Below, one piece after another: positions 53,736 through 64,000 of a stretch of DNA of 64,000 bases. The notes under the pieces were generated by a model. That model was not told the DNA's origin and did not search any database. It was given only the letters and a program-made list of their open reading frames with translations. The stretch spans positions 444,501 to 508,500 of the forward strand of contig CAJHNH020004891.1 in the NCBI GenBank assembly GCA_905116865.2, in the 5' to 3' direction. The position numbers were made by a program, and so were the translations under genes. This stretch comes from Candidula unifasciata. Lineage: Eukaryota > Mollusca > Gastropoda > Stylommatophora > Geomitridae. Each line of letters starts with the position of its first letter. Position 1 is the first letter of the stretch.

Positions 53736-54237
53736 TTAATCTTTTTCCCCGGCTTTGACAATACTGCTAACTAAATAAGCCTACAATTTCATGTCTTGAA
53801 GTGAAGTTTCCCTAAGGAAAATCTAATTAACATTGGTCAAGCATTTCATATTTGAAAAGTCATGAAAATGACATTTTCCTAATGTATATATTTGTATTAC
53901 TACTATGCTCCTTTCACTTATCCTAACCCAGACTAGTGCAAATAATGCACATACAATGTTAAAACAAGTCTTGGAGAAGACATTTTTGTTTACAATTTGG
54001 ATGTACATATGTTTTTTAAATGAAACATTTTTAACAATGTAATCTTCTTTACATCTTTTGATTTTAATTATGCAAATTTCTAAGCACATATTTCATAGTC
54101 TTATGTTTGTTTTCTTGTCCAGACTTGTCAATAAACAACAGTGACATTTTAACAACAGAACTAGCCTGTTTTTTGTTATTTAATGAGGTTTTAACCTGTA
54201 TAACCACAATTGTATATAATCAAGCCAAAAATGTGTA
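53736..54237. other. AT-rich sequence, unassigned
   Basis: A plus-strand AATAAA is at 54130-54135. No gene seen. Confidence 0.4.
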
Positions 54238-54390
54238 TCTCTCTCTCTCTCTCCCTCTGCCTCTCTCTCTCTCTGCCTCTCTCTCTCTCTCTGCCTCTCT
54301 CTCTCTCTCTGCCTCTCTCTCTCTCTCTGCCCCCCTCTCTCTCTCTCACACACATACACACACACACACACACTCTCACGCACACACACA
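54238..54390. repeat. (CT)n then (CA)n microsatellites
   Basis: CT with regular TGCCTCT breaks to about 54348, then CA to about 54390. Confidence 0.95.
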
Positions 54391-54639
54391 CGTCATTCTG
54401 CTGCCTGAAACAGAACAAGCTTTATTGCCAAACACACACAAAGTTCATATTTAGAGCCAAGAAATGAAACCATAACTGTTCTTATATTTTATTCAATAAA
54501 CACAACCCAACACACACAAAATTAAATGACGAGACAATTCTAAAACTTCAGTATCATTTTTGTTTAAAATATAAATATTTACATACAAGGTACCAGACGT
54601 CATTTGTTCAAATTTACACATTTTTACTGATCTTCTTGC

Positions 54640-54895
54640 CCCAACATTCAAACACATTACAAAGAATTACCATAGCCTGGAGTCAATGATTACAATCGCA
54701 CCAACATTCACACACATTCCAAAGAATTACCATAGCCTGGAGTCAATGATTACAATCGCACCAACATTCACACACATTCCAAAGAATTACCATAGCCTGG
54801 AGTCAATGATTACAAAGGCACCAACATTCACACACATTACAAAGAATTACCATAGCCTGGAGTCAATGATTACAATTGACCAACATTCACACACT
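54640..54895. repeat. 60-bp minisatellite, four copies
   Basis: The unit contains 'AAAGAATTACCATAGCCTGG', 'AGTCAATGATTACAATCGCA' and 'CCAACATTCACACACATTCC'. Phasing is exactly 60 bases. Related in sequence to the array at 55890-56760 (ATTACCA, CCAACATTCACACACA). Confidence 0.93.
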
Positions 54896-55059
54896 CATTT
54901 TTTTTCTTCCTATGGGGTGAAGTATAAGCAGCGGGAAAGTGCCAGTTTGTAAGCTTTGTAAATGGGATTTCCCAGGGATCTCTCATGAGCTTCATTTAAC
55001 ATGGTTTTTTACATGGTCAACCTCTCTTTTTGATTGCTTTTTGATCTAAAGATTGTGGG

Positions 55060-55245
55060 GAGCTGCGGTAACGCAGTGGCTAGAGTCAGTTTTTTTTTTT
55101 TGTCAACACTGAATTTGCTGCCGGGTCAGAAAACTGGTCAGAATGATGCTAACATCACCCAGATAGTCAATTTGTCTATAAACATGAATCTAGCATCATA
55201 TCTCCGAGACGCCACTGGCACAAAAAGGCTACTTAACTTACTATA
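55060..55245 (+). mobile_element. SINE-C-like copy with internal deletion
   Basis: 'GCTGCGGTAACGCAGTGGCT' head, then a jump to 'CTGGTCAGAATGATGCTAAC' and 'CATCATATCTCCGAGACGCC'. Most of the middle is replaced by a T run. Confidence 0.6.
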
Positions 55246-55727
55246 AATTTCTGCTCCCTGAAGTATACTTCTTCATCGTTCATCCGAGTGACATATTTGC
55301 GTTATGCTTGTTTACAGCATAGCTGTGATATCTGCACTTTTCACCCAACACATCCGACTTCATCCAGCATTTGTTCACCAGATTAACCTTCCTGGGCTGA
55401 GGTATACTATCTGTTGGCAGCTCAGTTAGATGGCCAAACCGACTTGTTTCTTTCAAATGAAACTTGGTACTGCCATAACAACTACCTCTTTTTGATTTCT
55501 TTAGTTTAAATCTCTTTCCTCAATAAATGTCAGCTCTCTTCTAAAAAAATCTCATCTCATTTTTTGTAATTTTTCATTTCTTCTTTTTCGTTTACTGTAA
55601 AAGTCTGACATTAACAGCACAGTGTTGGTAAAAAGACTGTATCATATAGTGCAGTTTGTCATTCAGTACTGCTATCATTAGTCCAATATGTAAGTTTTCT
55701 TTATTGTGTCCACTCACTTGCTGACAC
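55246..55727. other. Unassigned; weak repeat match at 55305-55370
   Basis: 'GTTTACAGCATAGCTGTGAT' resembles the 57375-57500 repeat. Otherwise nothing recognised. Confidence 0.4.
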
Positions 55728-55800
55728 ACACACACACACACACGCACGCACGCACGCACGCACGCACACGCACACACACACACACACACGCATACACTGC
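55728..55800. repeat. (CA)n/(CGCA)n microsatellite
   Basis: CA run with an internal block of CACG tetramers. Confidence 0.95.
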
Positions 55801-55864
55801 AGAACAAATATTACAATAAGTGCACTATAAAGTAAAGACACAACATTCTTAAAAAGCACACACC

Positions 55865-56399
55865 AATCACCACAGTACAGTACTGGTAACATTCAACCTC
55901 ACCAACATTCACACACATCACAGACACACAAATTACCACAGTACATATAGTACTGGTAACATACAACCTCATCAACATTCACCCACACAAATTACCACAG
56001 TATGGTACTGGTAACATTCAACCTCACCAACAAACATTCATTCATTCATCCATCCCCTCCCTCCATCCATCCATCCCCTCCCTCCCTCCATCCATCCATC
56101 CCCTCCCTCCCTCCATCTATCCCCTCCATCCATCCATCCCCTCCCTCCATCCATCCATCCCCTCCCTCCCTCCCTCCATCCATCCCCTCCCTCCTCCCTC
56201 CCTCCATCCATCATCCATCCCCTCCCTCCCACCCACACACACACACACACAAATTACCACAGTACAGTACTGGTAACATTCAACCTCACCAACAAACATT
56301 CATTCATTCATTCATCCATCCCCCCCTCCCTCCATCCATCCCCTCCCTCCATCCATCCATCCCCTCCCTCCATCCATCCTCCCCCCCTCCCACCCCCCC

Positions 56400-56447
<48 letters not shown>

Positions 56448-56760
56448 TTACCACAGTACAGTACTGGTAACATTCAACCTCACCAACATTTACACCCATC
56501 ACAGACACACAAATTACCACAGTACAGTACTGGTAACATTCAACCTCACCAACATTCACACACACACACACAAATTACCACAATACAGTACTGGTAACAT
56601 TCAACCTCACCAACATCCACCCACACAAATTACCACAGTATAGTATAAAGTAACCACACCAACATTTATACACATCACAAATAAATACCACAGTACAAAA
56701 GTAGAAGTGATCACACACATCACAAATAATTACCACAGTACAGCATGAAGTAACCACATT
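55865..56760. repeat. Compound minisatellite with embedded CA, CATC and CCCTC runs
   Basis: The core 'AATTACCACAGTACAGTACT' + 'GGTAACATTCAACCTCACCA' + ACATTCA recurs about nine times. Different units carry expansions of CATTCATTC, CCATCCATCC/CCCTCCCTCC or CACACA at the same point in the unit. Confidence 0.92.
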
Positions 56761-57984
56761 CAACCATAAGGAAAGAAACAGATTCATGTCAGTTAGTTTG
56801 GATAATTACAGTGAATATGGACAGCAAGTAAATGGTATAGTTACATACAAACCCGGTCTATTTACATAGACAACCGGTCTATTTACATACACAACCGCAA
56901 TAAGTCAAGCAGTGAAGTAGCCAGGAAAAACTGGACTTCATTTTTTTAAAATGCACAATAACTTCTTTGTATCGCTAACATAAATAAAATCACAATGAAC
57001 AACATACTAGCGGCAGCTTGGTCATCTGTTTGCTTGTTTCCTTGTGTTAGTGGTCTGCGTTCAATCTTCAGTTTTAAAGGTTTGGGGTTGGCCTTGCCTA
57101 ATCTGATGGCTCTCAAATATTTGTCTATGTTGCTTTACAAGGGCGGATGGCAGGCTCTGTTGCGGTTTACAGCCGGGTGGTGAGATCTGCGCCAAAACAT
57201 CGGATTTCAGCAAACTTACAATTAGTCATCTTGAATGACATGGGGGTGGGGGTGTGAGTCAACCCCCCTACCCCCCCCCCCCCACCGATAGGACCCAGGG
57301 GTCCAAGGAGAGGGTCTTAGATAAATTTTGATTAAGGTTCCTCTTCTGCGTTTCCCTAAAAGGTCGACTGGCCCACTGTGCTGTGGTTTACAGCTAGACT
57401 GTGATATATGTGTCTTTTGGCCCAACACATCTGATTTAGGCAAATCCTTAATTAGTGGCCTTTTACAATATGCTTGTTAAGAGGCAGTGGGTCCCCCCCC
57501 CCCCCCCCCCCAAATCAAATTGGTGCCCCGAAAACTATACAGGCAGCAGATCTAATAATGCTGCTTAAAATCATACAAAATATTAAGTGTAAATATAAAA
57601 GTATTTACAAAGTTAGCTTATAAAATGGAAAGAGAGATGGAGAGAGAGAGAAGTAGGTAGAGATTTGTTGTAGAAATCCCTGCTAGCCATTACAATGAGA
57701 CAAAATATAAACTGTGTAAAAATATACCGCAAAAAATATATATAAAAATTATTTGTGCAGTGAGGTGGGTTTTTAAAAAAAATTGATTTGTCTTCTTCGC
57801 GTTGGAATGACTGAAATGAGATAGGACACAAGGAAACAAACGAACAAACTGGGGTGACAAAGTGATTCCAGCTTTCTTGTTCAGATAGATTTCTTGCGTG
57901 GAGCTGCTAACAGTAGTGGTCATAACTCCCCAACAAGTTTCTCTGTCATCTGTTATTTTGACGGGGTTGGTATTGATTATATCA
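56761..57984. other. AT-rich sequence with unclassified repeats and poly-C tracts
   Basis: 'ACCGGTCTATTTACATA' is repeated near 56851-56895. Two copies of the 'GTTTACAGC' repeat are at about 57155-57260 and 57375-57500. Poly-C runs lie near 57268 and 57493. No gene recognised. Confidence 0.4.
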
Positions 57985-58168
57985 TGGCTATTCAACTGGT
58001 GGCCAGTAGGCCAAATTCAGCCTCCGGTGGCTAAGCAAGTGGCTTGTGGATCAATGCCAAATGTGCTACATTAATGATCTTTCTATGCTGTGGCTTGGGC
58101 CACTGGCCCATGAAGATTCCCATTTTTCAACATTCAGGTACTTGAATAAATTTAGCTGAATAGTCCGT
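57985..58168. mobile_element. hAT-like MITE
   Basis: Left end GGCTATTCAACTGG and right end AATTTAGCTGAATAGTCC are imperfect inverted copies (CTATTCA.CT). About 180 bases, no coding capacity; the interior matches 19497-19655 ('TGATCTTTCTATGCTGTGGC'). Confidence 0.72.
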
Positions 58169-58984
58169 CCTGGCCTATATTGTTATTTGTTACTAACAGT
58201 TTGAGATTTCTACATTTGAAACCGTCATATAAAAAAAATAATATCACAATTAAGGGGGCTGAACGGCACATAAAACTATTTTTTAAAAAAGGAGAAATGT
58301 CTGCACTTTTAGCAACATGTAGCTAGAAATAAACAAGTGCTGTTTCATTCTTTCTTTCTTTCTTCTTTTTTTTAATCTCTCTCTCAGATGTCACATGTGT
58401 GTGGAGAAAGCTCAGATGCAAAAATTTACCCAACAAAATTTACCTAACACCATAATTACACAACTGGTCGCACTTATAAATGTAAATAAGATGCATAAGA
58501 ATAACACTAGACAAACTGGCATAATTCATTTACAAAATTATTATCAAAAGCTGTATTTAGCAGTACTATGGAAAATATCAAATGAGTGTCTCTTGCCTGT
58601 GTGTTTTTTTTTTTTTTTTTTTGGTCATCCATTTGGTATACAAATATTTACAAGACTGGGCGGAATTGGTCTTTGGGAACTTATATTGTACCCCAATGCA
58701 GATTAATTTCATACATTTTCTTTGATTACAAATAAAAAGAACGTACATATGCTTTAGTTAAAAATAAAAGGAACATCTACTGTTCAGTGTTCTAGATACA
58801 GCAAAAACTTGTTGACATGAATTTCAAGGAAGCAACAACATCAAGAGTCTGAGTTCAAACAAATCTCTGCTACATGGGACTAATAATAACGCAAGCTTAC
58901 TGGGAAGGGACATTTTGTTCATGAACCAAAGAGTCTTCTTAGCAAGTGTGTGTTACTGCCATTTTACTGTAATTATAGAGCACA
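58169..58984. other. AT-rich sequence, unassigned
   Basis: T runs near 58605. No exon or known repeat was recognised. Confidence 0.45.
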
Positions 58985-59600
58985 AAAGTCGCTGTGGTGT
59001 AGCAGCTAGATGCTCATGTGCGGATCGGAAGGTTGTGGGTTTGCTCCCTGGCGGGGCAGAACTTTTTTTTTGGGTTTTTTTTTTAATGACTTTGACTCCC
59101 AGAAAGACCCAGCCTTGAGTGGGTACTGGGTGCAGTCCCTTCTTTTTTCTTCTTCTCCTGCGTTCGATATCAGTCATGCTAAACATTGAGTCCCGTCTGG
59201 GTCACAAATAGGATTGTGCATTTAAGATCGCCACCGGTCCCCCATAGCTTCTCTTGCAATGTGGCTCCTTTGGGCCAGATCCACACTCTTTGCTGGAAGA
59301 GGTTAGGGCAGTACTGCAGTATGTGCTCAGGGGTTTGTCTTTCTGCTCCACAATCACAGGCAGCAGATTCTTTTATACCTATCCTGTACAAGTGTGCTCG
59401 AAGACCACAGTGTCCAGTCCGAAGTCTAAAAATTGATGTTTGTTCTTTCCTGTTGAGTTTGGTGCAGTCCCTGAAAGTAAAGGCGGCCGACGTGATGCTG
59501 ACCACATCACCTATCTTGTGCCGACTGGTCTATAAAAAATATAGGTCTAGCCCTATATGCCTAAAGGCGTGGAAAAGGGTCCTTTACCTTTTTTTTTATT
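58985..59600 (+). mobile_element. SINE-C interrupted by a LINE 3' end
   Basis: SINE-C head 'AGTCGCTGTGGTGTAGCAGC', B-box-like 'GTTGTGGGTTTG', and 'GAGTGGGTACTGGGTGCAGT' up to about 59140; it resumes at about 59466 with 'CCTGAAAGTAAAGGCGGCCG'. The break point repeats GGTGCAGTCCCT on both sides, a 12-base target-site duplication. Confidence 0.88.
59141..59465 (-). mobile_element. LINE 3' end with Cys/His region, nested in SINE-C
   Basis: The minus strand reads TSIFRLRTGHCGLRAHLYRI, GIKESAACDCGAERQTPEHI, LQYCPNLFQQRVWIWPKGAT. 'LRTGH..L..HL.R.......C.CG...QT..H.L..CP' is the Cys/His segment at the C-terminus of RNase H-containing non-LTR elements. It ends in an A-rich tail (T-rich on plus at 59141). 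Confidence 0.9.
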
Positions 59601-60059
59601 TATAGAGCACAAAACTAGAAAATTTACAATCTTCTAGAAGATTTCTTGTGAAAATGCGAAGGACTATGCATCTTGCCAAAGATGTTACACACAGATTTGT
59701 ATTAATGATGAAGCATTAAAATATTTCTTACAAAGTGATCACCAAGAAAAACAGCACAGTATGGGTATCTAGAAAAATGTCCACTCCTTTTTCTGTTTCT
59801 TCTTGTGTCAGATGTGTTCAGTGTATACAACAAAAGAAAAACCTCACAGAAAAAATATTATTTTGATCCTTGTATGTACACATTTATCTTTCAAACCATC
59901 ATTTATAACAGCTTCTGTCAATGCCAGCTACCTTTAAAGCTGGAGGAACATTTAGATGCAGATGGATCAGCAACAGAAGTAAACCATCAACAATCTCGAT
60001 GAAAGCTGGTGATAAATCTGGCAAAAAAAGTCAAAGGCCACTCTGGCAAGGGCCAGATG
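59601..60059. other. Unassigned AT-rich sequence
   Basis: No splice-supported exon or repeat seen. Confidence 0.45.
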
Positions 60060-60520
60060 ATAACTTTAGAATGAAATGTGAATTTACACCAACACTGCTA
60101 TACCAGTGCCAGACTTGGACATTATCAAAGGCTAACCTACATAAAATTGACCTCTATGATGCATGAAAAAGAGGCTGCCAACTTAACATCCGAGACAAAG
60201 TTAGAAATGATATTATCAGACAGACTGTTGGAACAGCACCATGCAGCCAATTTATTGAGAAACAGAAGATCAGCTGGTTAAATGATCTAGTAAGAATGAA
60301 GCCACAACTACCAACGCAGGTGCAACACATAAAAGATCTGATTCGAAATCAAGAGGTCCCCCTAGGATAAGATGGACTGATGACACTAAAGATCTACATC
60401 GACAGGGAATGACAATAACTATTGCTGCCCATCAAGCAATGGATCACAAACTGCCCCCCCCCCCACTCCCCCAATGACACTTTACGGCAAAAGAAGAAAT
60501 TAATGATGATGATGATGATA
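60060..60520 (+). mobile_element. Non-LTR reverse transcriptase tail
   Basis: TLLYQCQTWTLSKANLHKID, then NIRDKVRNDIIRQTVGTAPC, QFIEKQKISWLNDLVRMKPQ with frameshifts; ends GATGATGATGAT. Same family as 60-695. Confidence 0.87.
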
Positions 60521-60544
60521 AGTGAATAATTGTTCCTGGAAACC

Positions 60545-60690
60545 TGATTGTGCAGTAACTAGAATGTCCTTGCCCTGGAACCAACTGGCAACAGAAGTTG
60601 TGGATTGGTTTAAAAAATTTGGAGAGAGCCCAGAACATAATTAGACAAAGAGATGAATAAGACAGGATGAACACTGAGTGAGTTGCACAA
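60545..60690 (+). mobile_element. Second LINE tail, degraded
   Basis: 'CAGTAACTAGAATGTCCTTG' and 'CCTGGAACCAACTGGCAAC' resemble the 'SITRMSLHWNPQG' block of 12546-13130. Confidence 0.55.
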
Positions 60691-60754
60691 AGCAAAGGAT
60701 CAATCATGTGAGCTGGTTTACTATCTATGATTTCTTGCAGTATAAAGGGCCCCT

Positions 60755-60960
60755 TTTCTATGCCCTCAGTATAAAAAGGCCTTTCCCATGCCCTAAGGGG
60801 TACTGGATATATAGTGTGAGGCCTATATTTTATAGACCAATCCTACTTGGTGGGCGATGTGATCAACATCATGCAGGATGCCTTTATTTCCCAGGACTTT
60901 ATCTAATACCCATTTTAGTCCCGGTCAACCTGGGAGCCATCTAGTACCCATTTTAGGCCG
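60755..60960 (-). mobile_element. SINE-C, 3' half, source of the neighbouring minisatellite
   Basis: 'CCCTAAGGGGTACTGGATAT', 'GACCAATCCTACTTGGTGGG', 'CAACATCATGCAGGATGCCT', 'TAATACCCATTTTAGTCCCG'. The last block then repeats in tandem. Confidence 0.82.
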
Positions 60961-61510
60961 GGTCAACCTGAGAGCCATCTAGTACCCATTTTAGGCTGGG
61001 TCAACCTGGGAGCCATCTAGTACTCACTTTAGGCCAGGTCAACCTGGAAGCCATCTAGTACTCACTTTAGGCCAGGTCAACCTGGAAGCCATCTAGTACT
61101 CACTTTAGACCAGGTCAACCTGGGAGCCATCTAGTACCTATTTTAAGCTGGGTCAACCTAGGAGCCATCTAGTACCTATTTTATGCTGGGTCAACCTAGG
61201 AGCCATCTAGTACCTATTTTAGGCTGGATCAACCTAGGAGCCATCTAGTACCTATTTTATGCTGGGTCAACCTAGGAGCCATCTAGTACCTATTTTATGC
61301 TGGGTCATCCTGGGAGCCATCTAGTACCTATTTTAGGCCGGGTCAACCTAGGAGCCATCTAGCACCTATTTTATGCTGGGTCAACCTAGGAGCCATCTAG
61401 TACCTATTTTATGCTGGGTCAACCTGGGAGCCATCTAGTACCTATTTTAAGCTGGGTCAACCTAGGAGCCATCTAGTACCCATTTTAGGCCAGGTCAACC
61501 TGGGAGACAA
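60905..61510. repeat. 38-bp minisatellite derived from SINE-C, about 16 units
   Basis: The unit 'AGTACCCATTTTAGGCCGGG' + 'TCAACCTGGGAGCCATCT' is a SINE-C internal block (complement of 'GACC..GCCT.A..TGGGTAC') plus ATCTAG-type joining sequence. Units differ at a few positions (ACCTATTTTA, ATGCTGGG). Confidence 0.93.
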
Positions 61511-62542
61511 TGTCACTTTTTTTTTTTTAAACAAGGAGGCGGTCCTGTGTGATGAATTAATGACATTCAACTGATCGTAGTCAAACATTTGAAAGGTATT
61601 TCTGCTATGATGGCCAAAACTTTGTTAATTTTATTAACACAAACAAATATTTCTGAAACATATGATCATAAAATTAAGCAAAACAAACAACAGGACTCTA
61701 CTTAACAACTATGATAAAATAAATAAGTTTAGCATCAGTGCAACAACAAGGCAAAATTTCAATGAAATGCAGACTCAATAAGTTGTGGCAAAAATCAATA
61801 TTACACAAGTTTATCCATCATAATCCTTAAGTAAAGCCTTATAAACATCAACATAACTCCTGAAACTTGCTACAATGATTGAATGAATAAATTTAGCATC
61901 AGTACATCAAAAATTTGGACAACTTCCATGAAATGCTGACTTAAGTTATAATAAAAATCAATATTACAAAAGTTACATCAAACCACTTTGAACTTCTGCT
62001 ACTGTTCTCACACGTGAACCCAGTCACAAGTCTTGAACCCAGTCACAAGTCTTGAACCCAGTCACAAGTTTTCATACGTCATGTAATGGAAATGAATTGA
62101 ATTACTGCATGGAAGTGCAAATATTCCTTTATATGTACTTGAGTGATGCATGGCAAATTTGTAAAATGCAGATTATATGTAAACAAATAAAATGTATGGG
62201 GTGAAAGACTAGAAGCCCTGAAAAACGAGGCCAATATTCAACTAAAATGTTTCATATTAACGAAACAATAAATCTTTCAATAAATTTGCCAACTATATAA
62301 AGTGTGTTGACGTTCTTGATTCAAGTGTGCTGAAATACAAAAACTGGCCTGTGATAAAAGCACTTGTGATGATAGAAAATGGTCTGTTCACTAAAGGGGG
62401 ACAGCATGCATTTATATTAACCACCTCTATGCCTGCATACATGCCGTATTCATTAACTTTTAGCATAAGGATCTAGGTACTTAATTAAAGATTTAAGTCA
62501 TTTGGTTTAAAAGAAAAAAAGTGTCTCACATGTCCTTTATAT
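61511..62542. other. AT-rich sequence with imperfect direct repeats
   Basis: 61716-61812 and 61882-61977 are imperfect direct copies sharing 'TTTAGCATCAGT' and 'AAAAATCAATATTACA'. 'GAACCCAGTCACAAGTCTT' occurs three times near 62016-62070. No gene recognised. Confidence 0.5.
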
Positions 62543-63032
62543 GAGATTGTAGAACCAACCCCAGCATTTTTAAGGCTGTTTGTGATTTTACTAGACAATT
62601 TTATGTTAAGTAGTTTGCCACTGCTCTTCAATGGTCAGCTCTCGGTATCAATGTCAAAACCAGCACACAGCAATCGGCTGCCAAAGCACCTGCAGCTGGG
62701 ATCGAACTCGGGATCTCGGTACGTAGCGCCTAAGCTACAGATACAGACTATTTCGGTACCAGCCTACAATGACTTTCATTCCTTTTTTATTTGAGATTGT
62801 AGAACCAACCCCAGCATTTTTAAGGGTGTTTGTGATTTTACTAGACAATTTTATGTTAAGTAGTTTGCCACTGCTCTTCAATGGTCAGCTCTCGGTATCA
62901 ATGTCAAAACCAGCACACAGCAATCGGCTGCCAAAGCACCTGCAGCTGGGATCGAACTCGGGATCTCGGTACGTAGCGCCTAAGCTACAGATACAGACTA
63001 TTTCGGTACCAGCCTACAATGACTTTCATTCC
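62543..63032 (-). mobile_element. SINE-F, perfect-looking tandem pair of 250 bp
   Basis: Two copies of a SINE-F on the minus strand (B box complement 'GGGATCGAACTCGGGATC', tail 'GTTGGTTCTACAATCTC') with a period of 250 bases. Only one substitution was noted between them (AAGGCTGTT versus AAGGGTGTT), so the duplication is very recent or an assembly artefact. Confidence 0.88.
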
Positions 63033-63129
63033 TCATATCCTGAGATGCGGTTTGAAGCAGCCAACATGTACTCTAGTAGCTGAAATGGTTTTTTGAATTC
63101 TTTAGAAGAATGCAAAGAATATTATGGAA

Positions 63130-63420
63130 TGTTCCCCGTGTGGGTTCCAGGGCCCCATCCTGGGAGAAAACAAGAATAGACCCTCTGCCTACCCAAAAGC
63201 ATGTCGTAAGAGTCGACTAATTGGGGAGCTTCCTTTGAAGTCAGAATGCATCTGCCTGAGAGGCAAGGAACCAACAGTCTGCATTCAAGTGACTCAGATC
63301 TGTAAAACTGATGCACACGCAACACTCAGGTTCTGGAGCAGGGATGCAGTTCAGAAGTGGACGAACGACCAGAACTTTCCACCAGAGTGTACAGCTGGTG
63401 AACGCCAAGAAGAAGAAGAT
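63130..63420 (+). mobile_element. SINE-D, reference copy
   Basis: Full length: head 'CCCCGTGTGGGTTCCAGGGC', 'AAAAGCATGTCGTAAGAGTC', 'CTGAGAGGCAAGGAACCAAC', 'ACGCAACACTCAGGTTCTGG', 'AGCTGGTGAACGCCAAGAAG', and a short GAA tail. No tRNA boxes were identified. Confidence 0.88.
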
Positions 63421-63842
63421 TATGGAAATATAGAAAAATAAATAGAGTCCTCTCCAGGATAGATTAAAACCGTAAACTCATAAATTAGACGCAGACAGTC
63501 AATATTTATCAGACATGTCATCAGAAGAAAGACTCAAGAACATGATGTCAACTGGCAAGTTTAAATGAAAAAGAGCAAGAGAAAGGCACAGTAGTAAATA
63601 CTTTGATCCTCCTGGCCCCCCCCTGATAGGGCAGGACGAGCAGTGAGCTAATCCATGATTCCAGTGATTGCGTGAGATGACAAAACATGACCACCCAGCC
63701 AGAGATGTGCACTTTCTTGAGGTCAACTAATGAATCTATCAGTTCCATAATACCCAAACAGTTTAAGGATAATGTTATGACAGGTACTGATTTGGCAGTG
63801 TGAAATTCTCAGTATTTTGTTTGTGAAGAAATATATATAATT
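63421..63842. other. Possible 3' UTR of a minus-strand gene
   Basis: It lies downstream (in minus orientation) of the candidate exon at 63843-63998. No minus-strand AATAAA was picked out in it. Confidence 0.3.
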
Positions 63843-63998
63843 CTAAAACAGGAACGAATTATGCAACTCTTCCTCACTTAAATCCAAGTCCTTGCACAAG
63901 TAATTTTCAAACGGAAGCAGACTAGAAAGAACTGTATCGAAAATCGCACACCTACTGCAGCTTCCATCTGTTGTCCGCACTGCAAAAGAACTTTCCAG
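63843..63998 (-). CDS. Candidate 3'-terminal coding exon, product unknown
   Basis: The minus strand is open from the window edge to a TAG: LESSFAVRTTDGSCSRCAIF, DTVLSSLLPFENYLCKDLDL, SEEELHNSFLF. The acidic, Leu-rich end with balanced codon use looks like protein, unlike the repeat-rich DNA around it, but 52 open codons can occur by chance. No family was recognised and the upstream part is off-window. Confidence 0.35.
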   Translation of the reverse strand: MESSFAVRTTDGSCSRCAIFDTVLSSLLPFENYLCKDLDLSEEELHNSFLF

Positions 63999-64000
63999 GG

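Noticed and set aside
56002..56643. 213-codon frame with [10 protein letters not shown] repeats, like a mucin or cell-wall protein
   Set aside because: It is a reading of the CATC/CCTC/CA expansions in the compound minisatellite.

Overview
This is animal nuclear DNA. Genes are split by GT-AG introns, there are no bacterial-style operons, and most of the window is interspersed repeats and simple-sequence DNA. The Rh-family gene has an invertebrate character, and the mix of non-LTR retrotransposon fragments and tRNA-like SINEs fits a lophotrochozoan, most likely a gastropod mollusc. That assignment is an inference; no marker gene proves it.

Three protein-coding loci can be supported. (1) At 2669-4849 (+) are the last two coding exons of a TMEM218-like ciliary transition-zone membrane protein; its first exon lies upstream of the window. 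(2) At 25861-48927 (+) is a complete Rh-type ammonium/ammonia channel gene. Nine coding exons with consistent splice phases give a 468-residue protein that keeps the twin-histidine pore, both Phe-gate positions and the conserved pore Asp. (3) At 63843-63998 (-) is a possible 3'-terminal coding exon of an unrecognised minus-strand gene running off the right edge.

Everything else is repeat-derived or unassigned. Non-LTR retrotransposon fragments (3' parts of reverse transcriptase, and RNase H with C-terminal Cys/His region) occur about every 1-2 kb on both strands; all are 5'-truncated or frameshifted. At least eight SINE-like families (called A to H here) can be told apart by recurrence inside the window. 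There are hAT-like and TTAA-flanked MITEs, and minisatellites of about 30, 32, 38, 42, 52, 60 and 250 bp. Several minisatellites can be traced to a piece of a mobile element that later amplified.

Layout: 1-6 kb, TMEM218 tail among LINE and SINE fragments; 6.1-9.1 kb, a 42-bp-period array split by a SINE and a LINE; 9-25.8 kb, a transposon graveyard; 25.9-49 kb, the Rh gene with repeat-filled introns; 39.8-48.8 kb, a tandem duplication carrying two copies of Rh exon 8 either side of an assembly gap, the second copy preceded by about 2.1 kb of GAA and CAG triplets; 49.4-52.1 kb, a 52-bp minisatellite just past the Rh stop codon in which nearly every unit holds a poly(A) hexamer and an acceptor-like tract; 52-64 kb, AT-rich DNA with more arrays and SINEs.

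The observations most worth follow-up are the duplicated exon 8 with its triplet tract, the poly(A)-signal array after the Rh gene with a MITE sitting precisely in its first unit, and the minisatellites born from SINE or LINE pieces.
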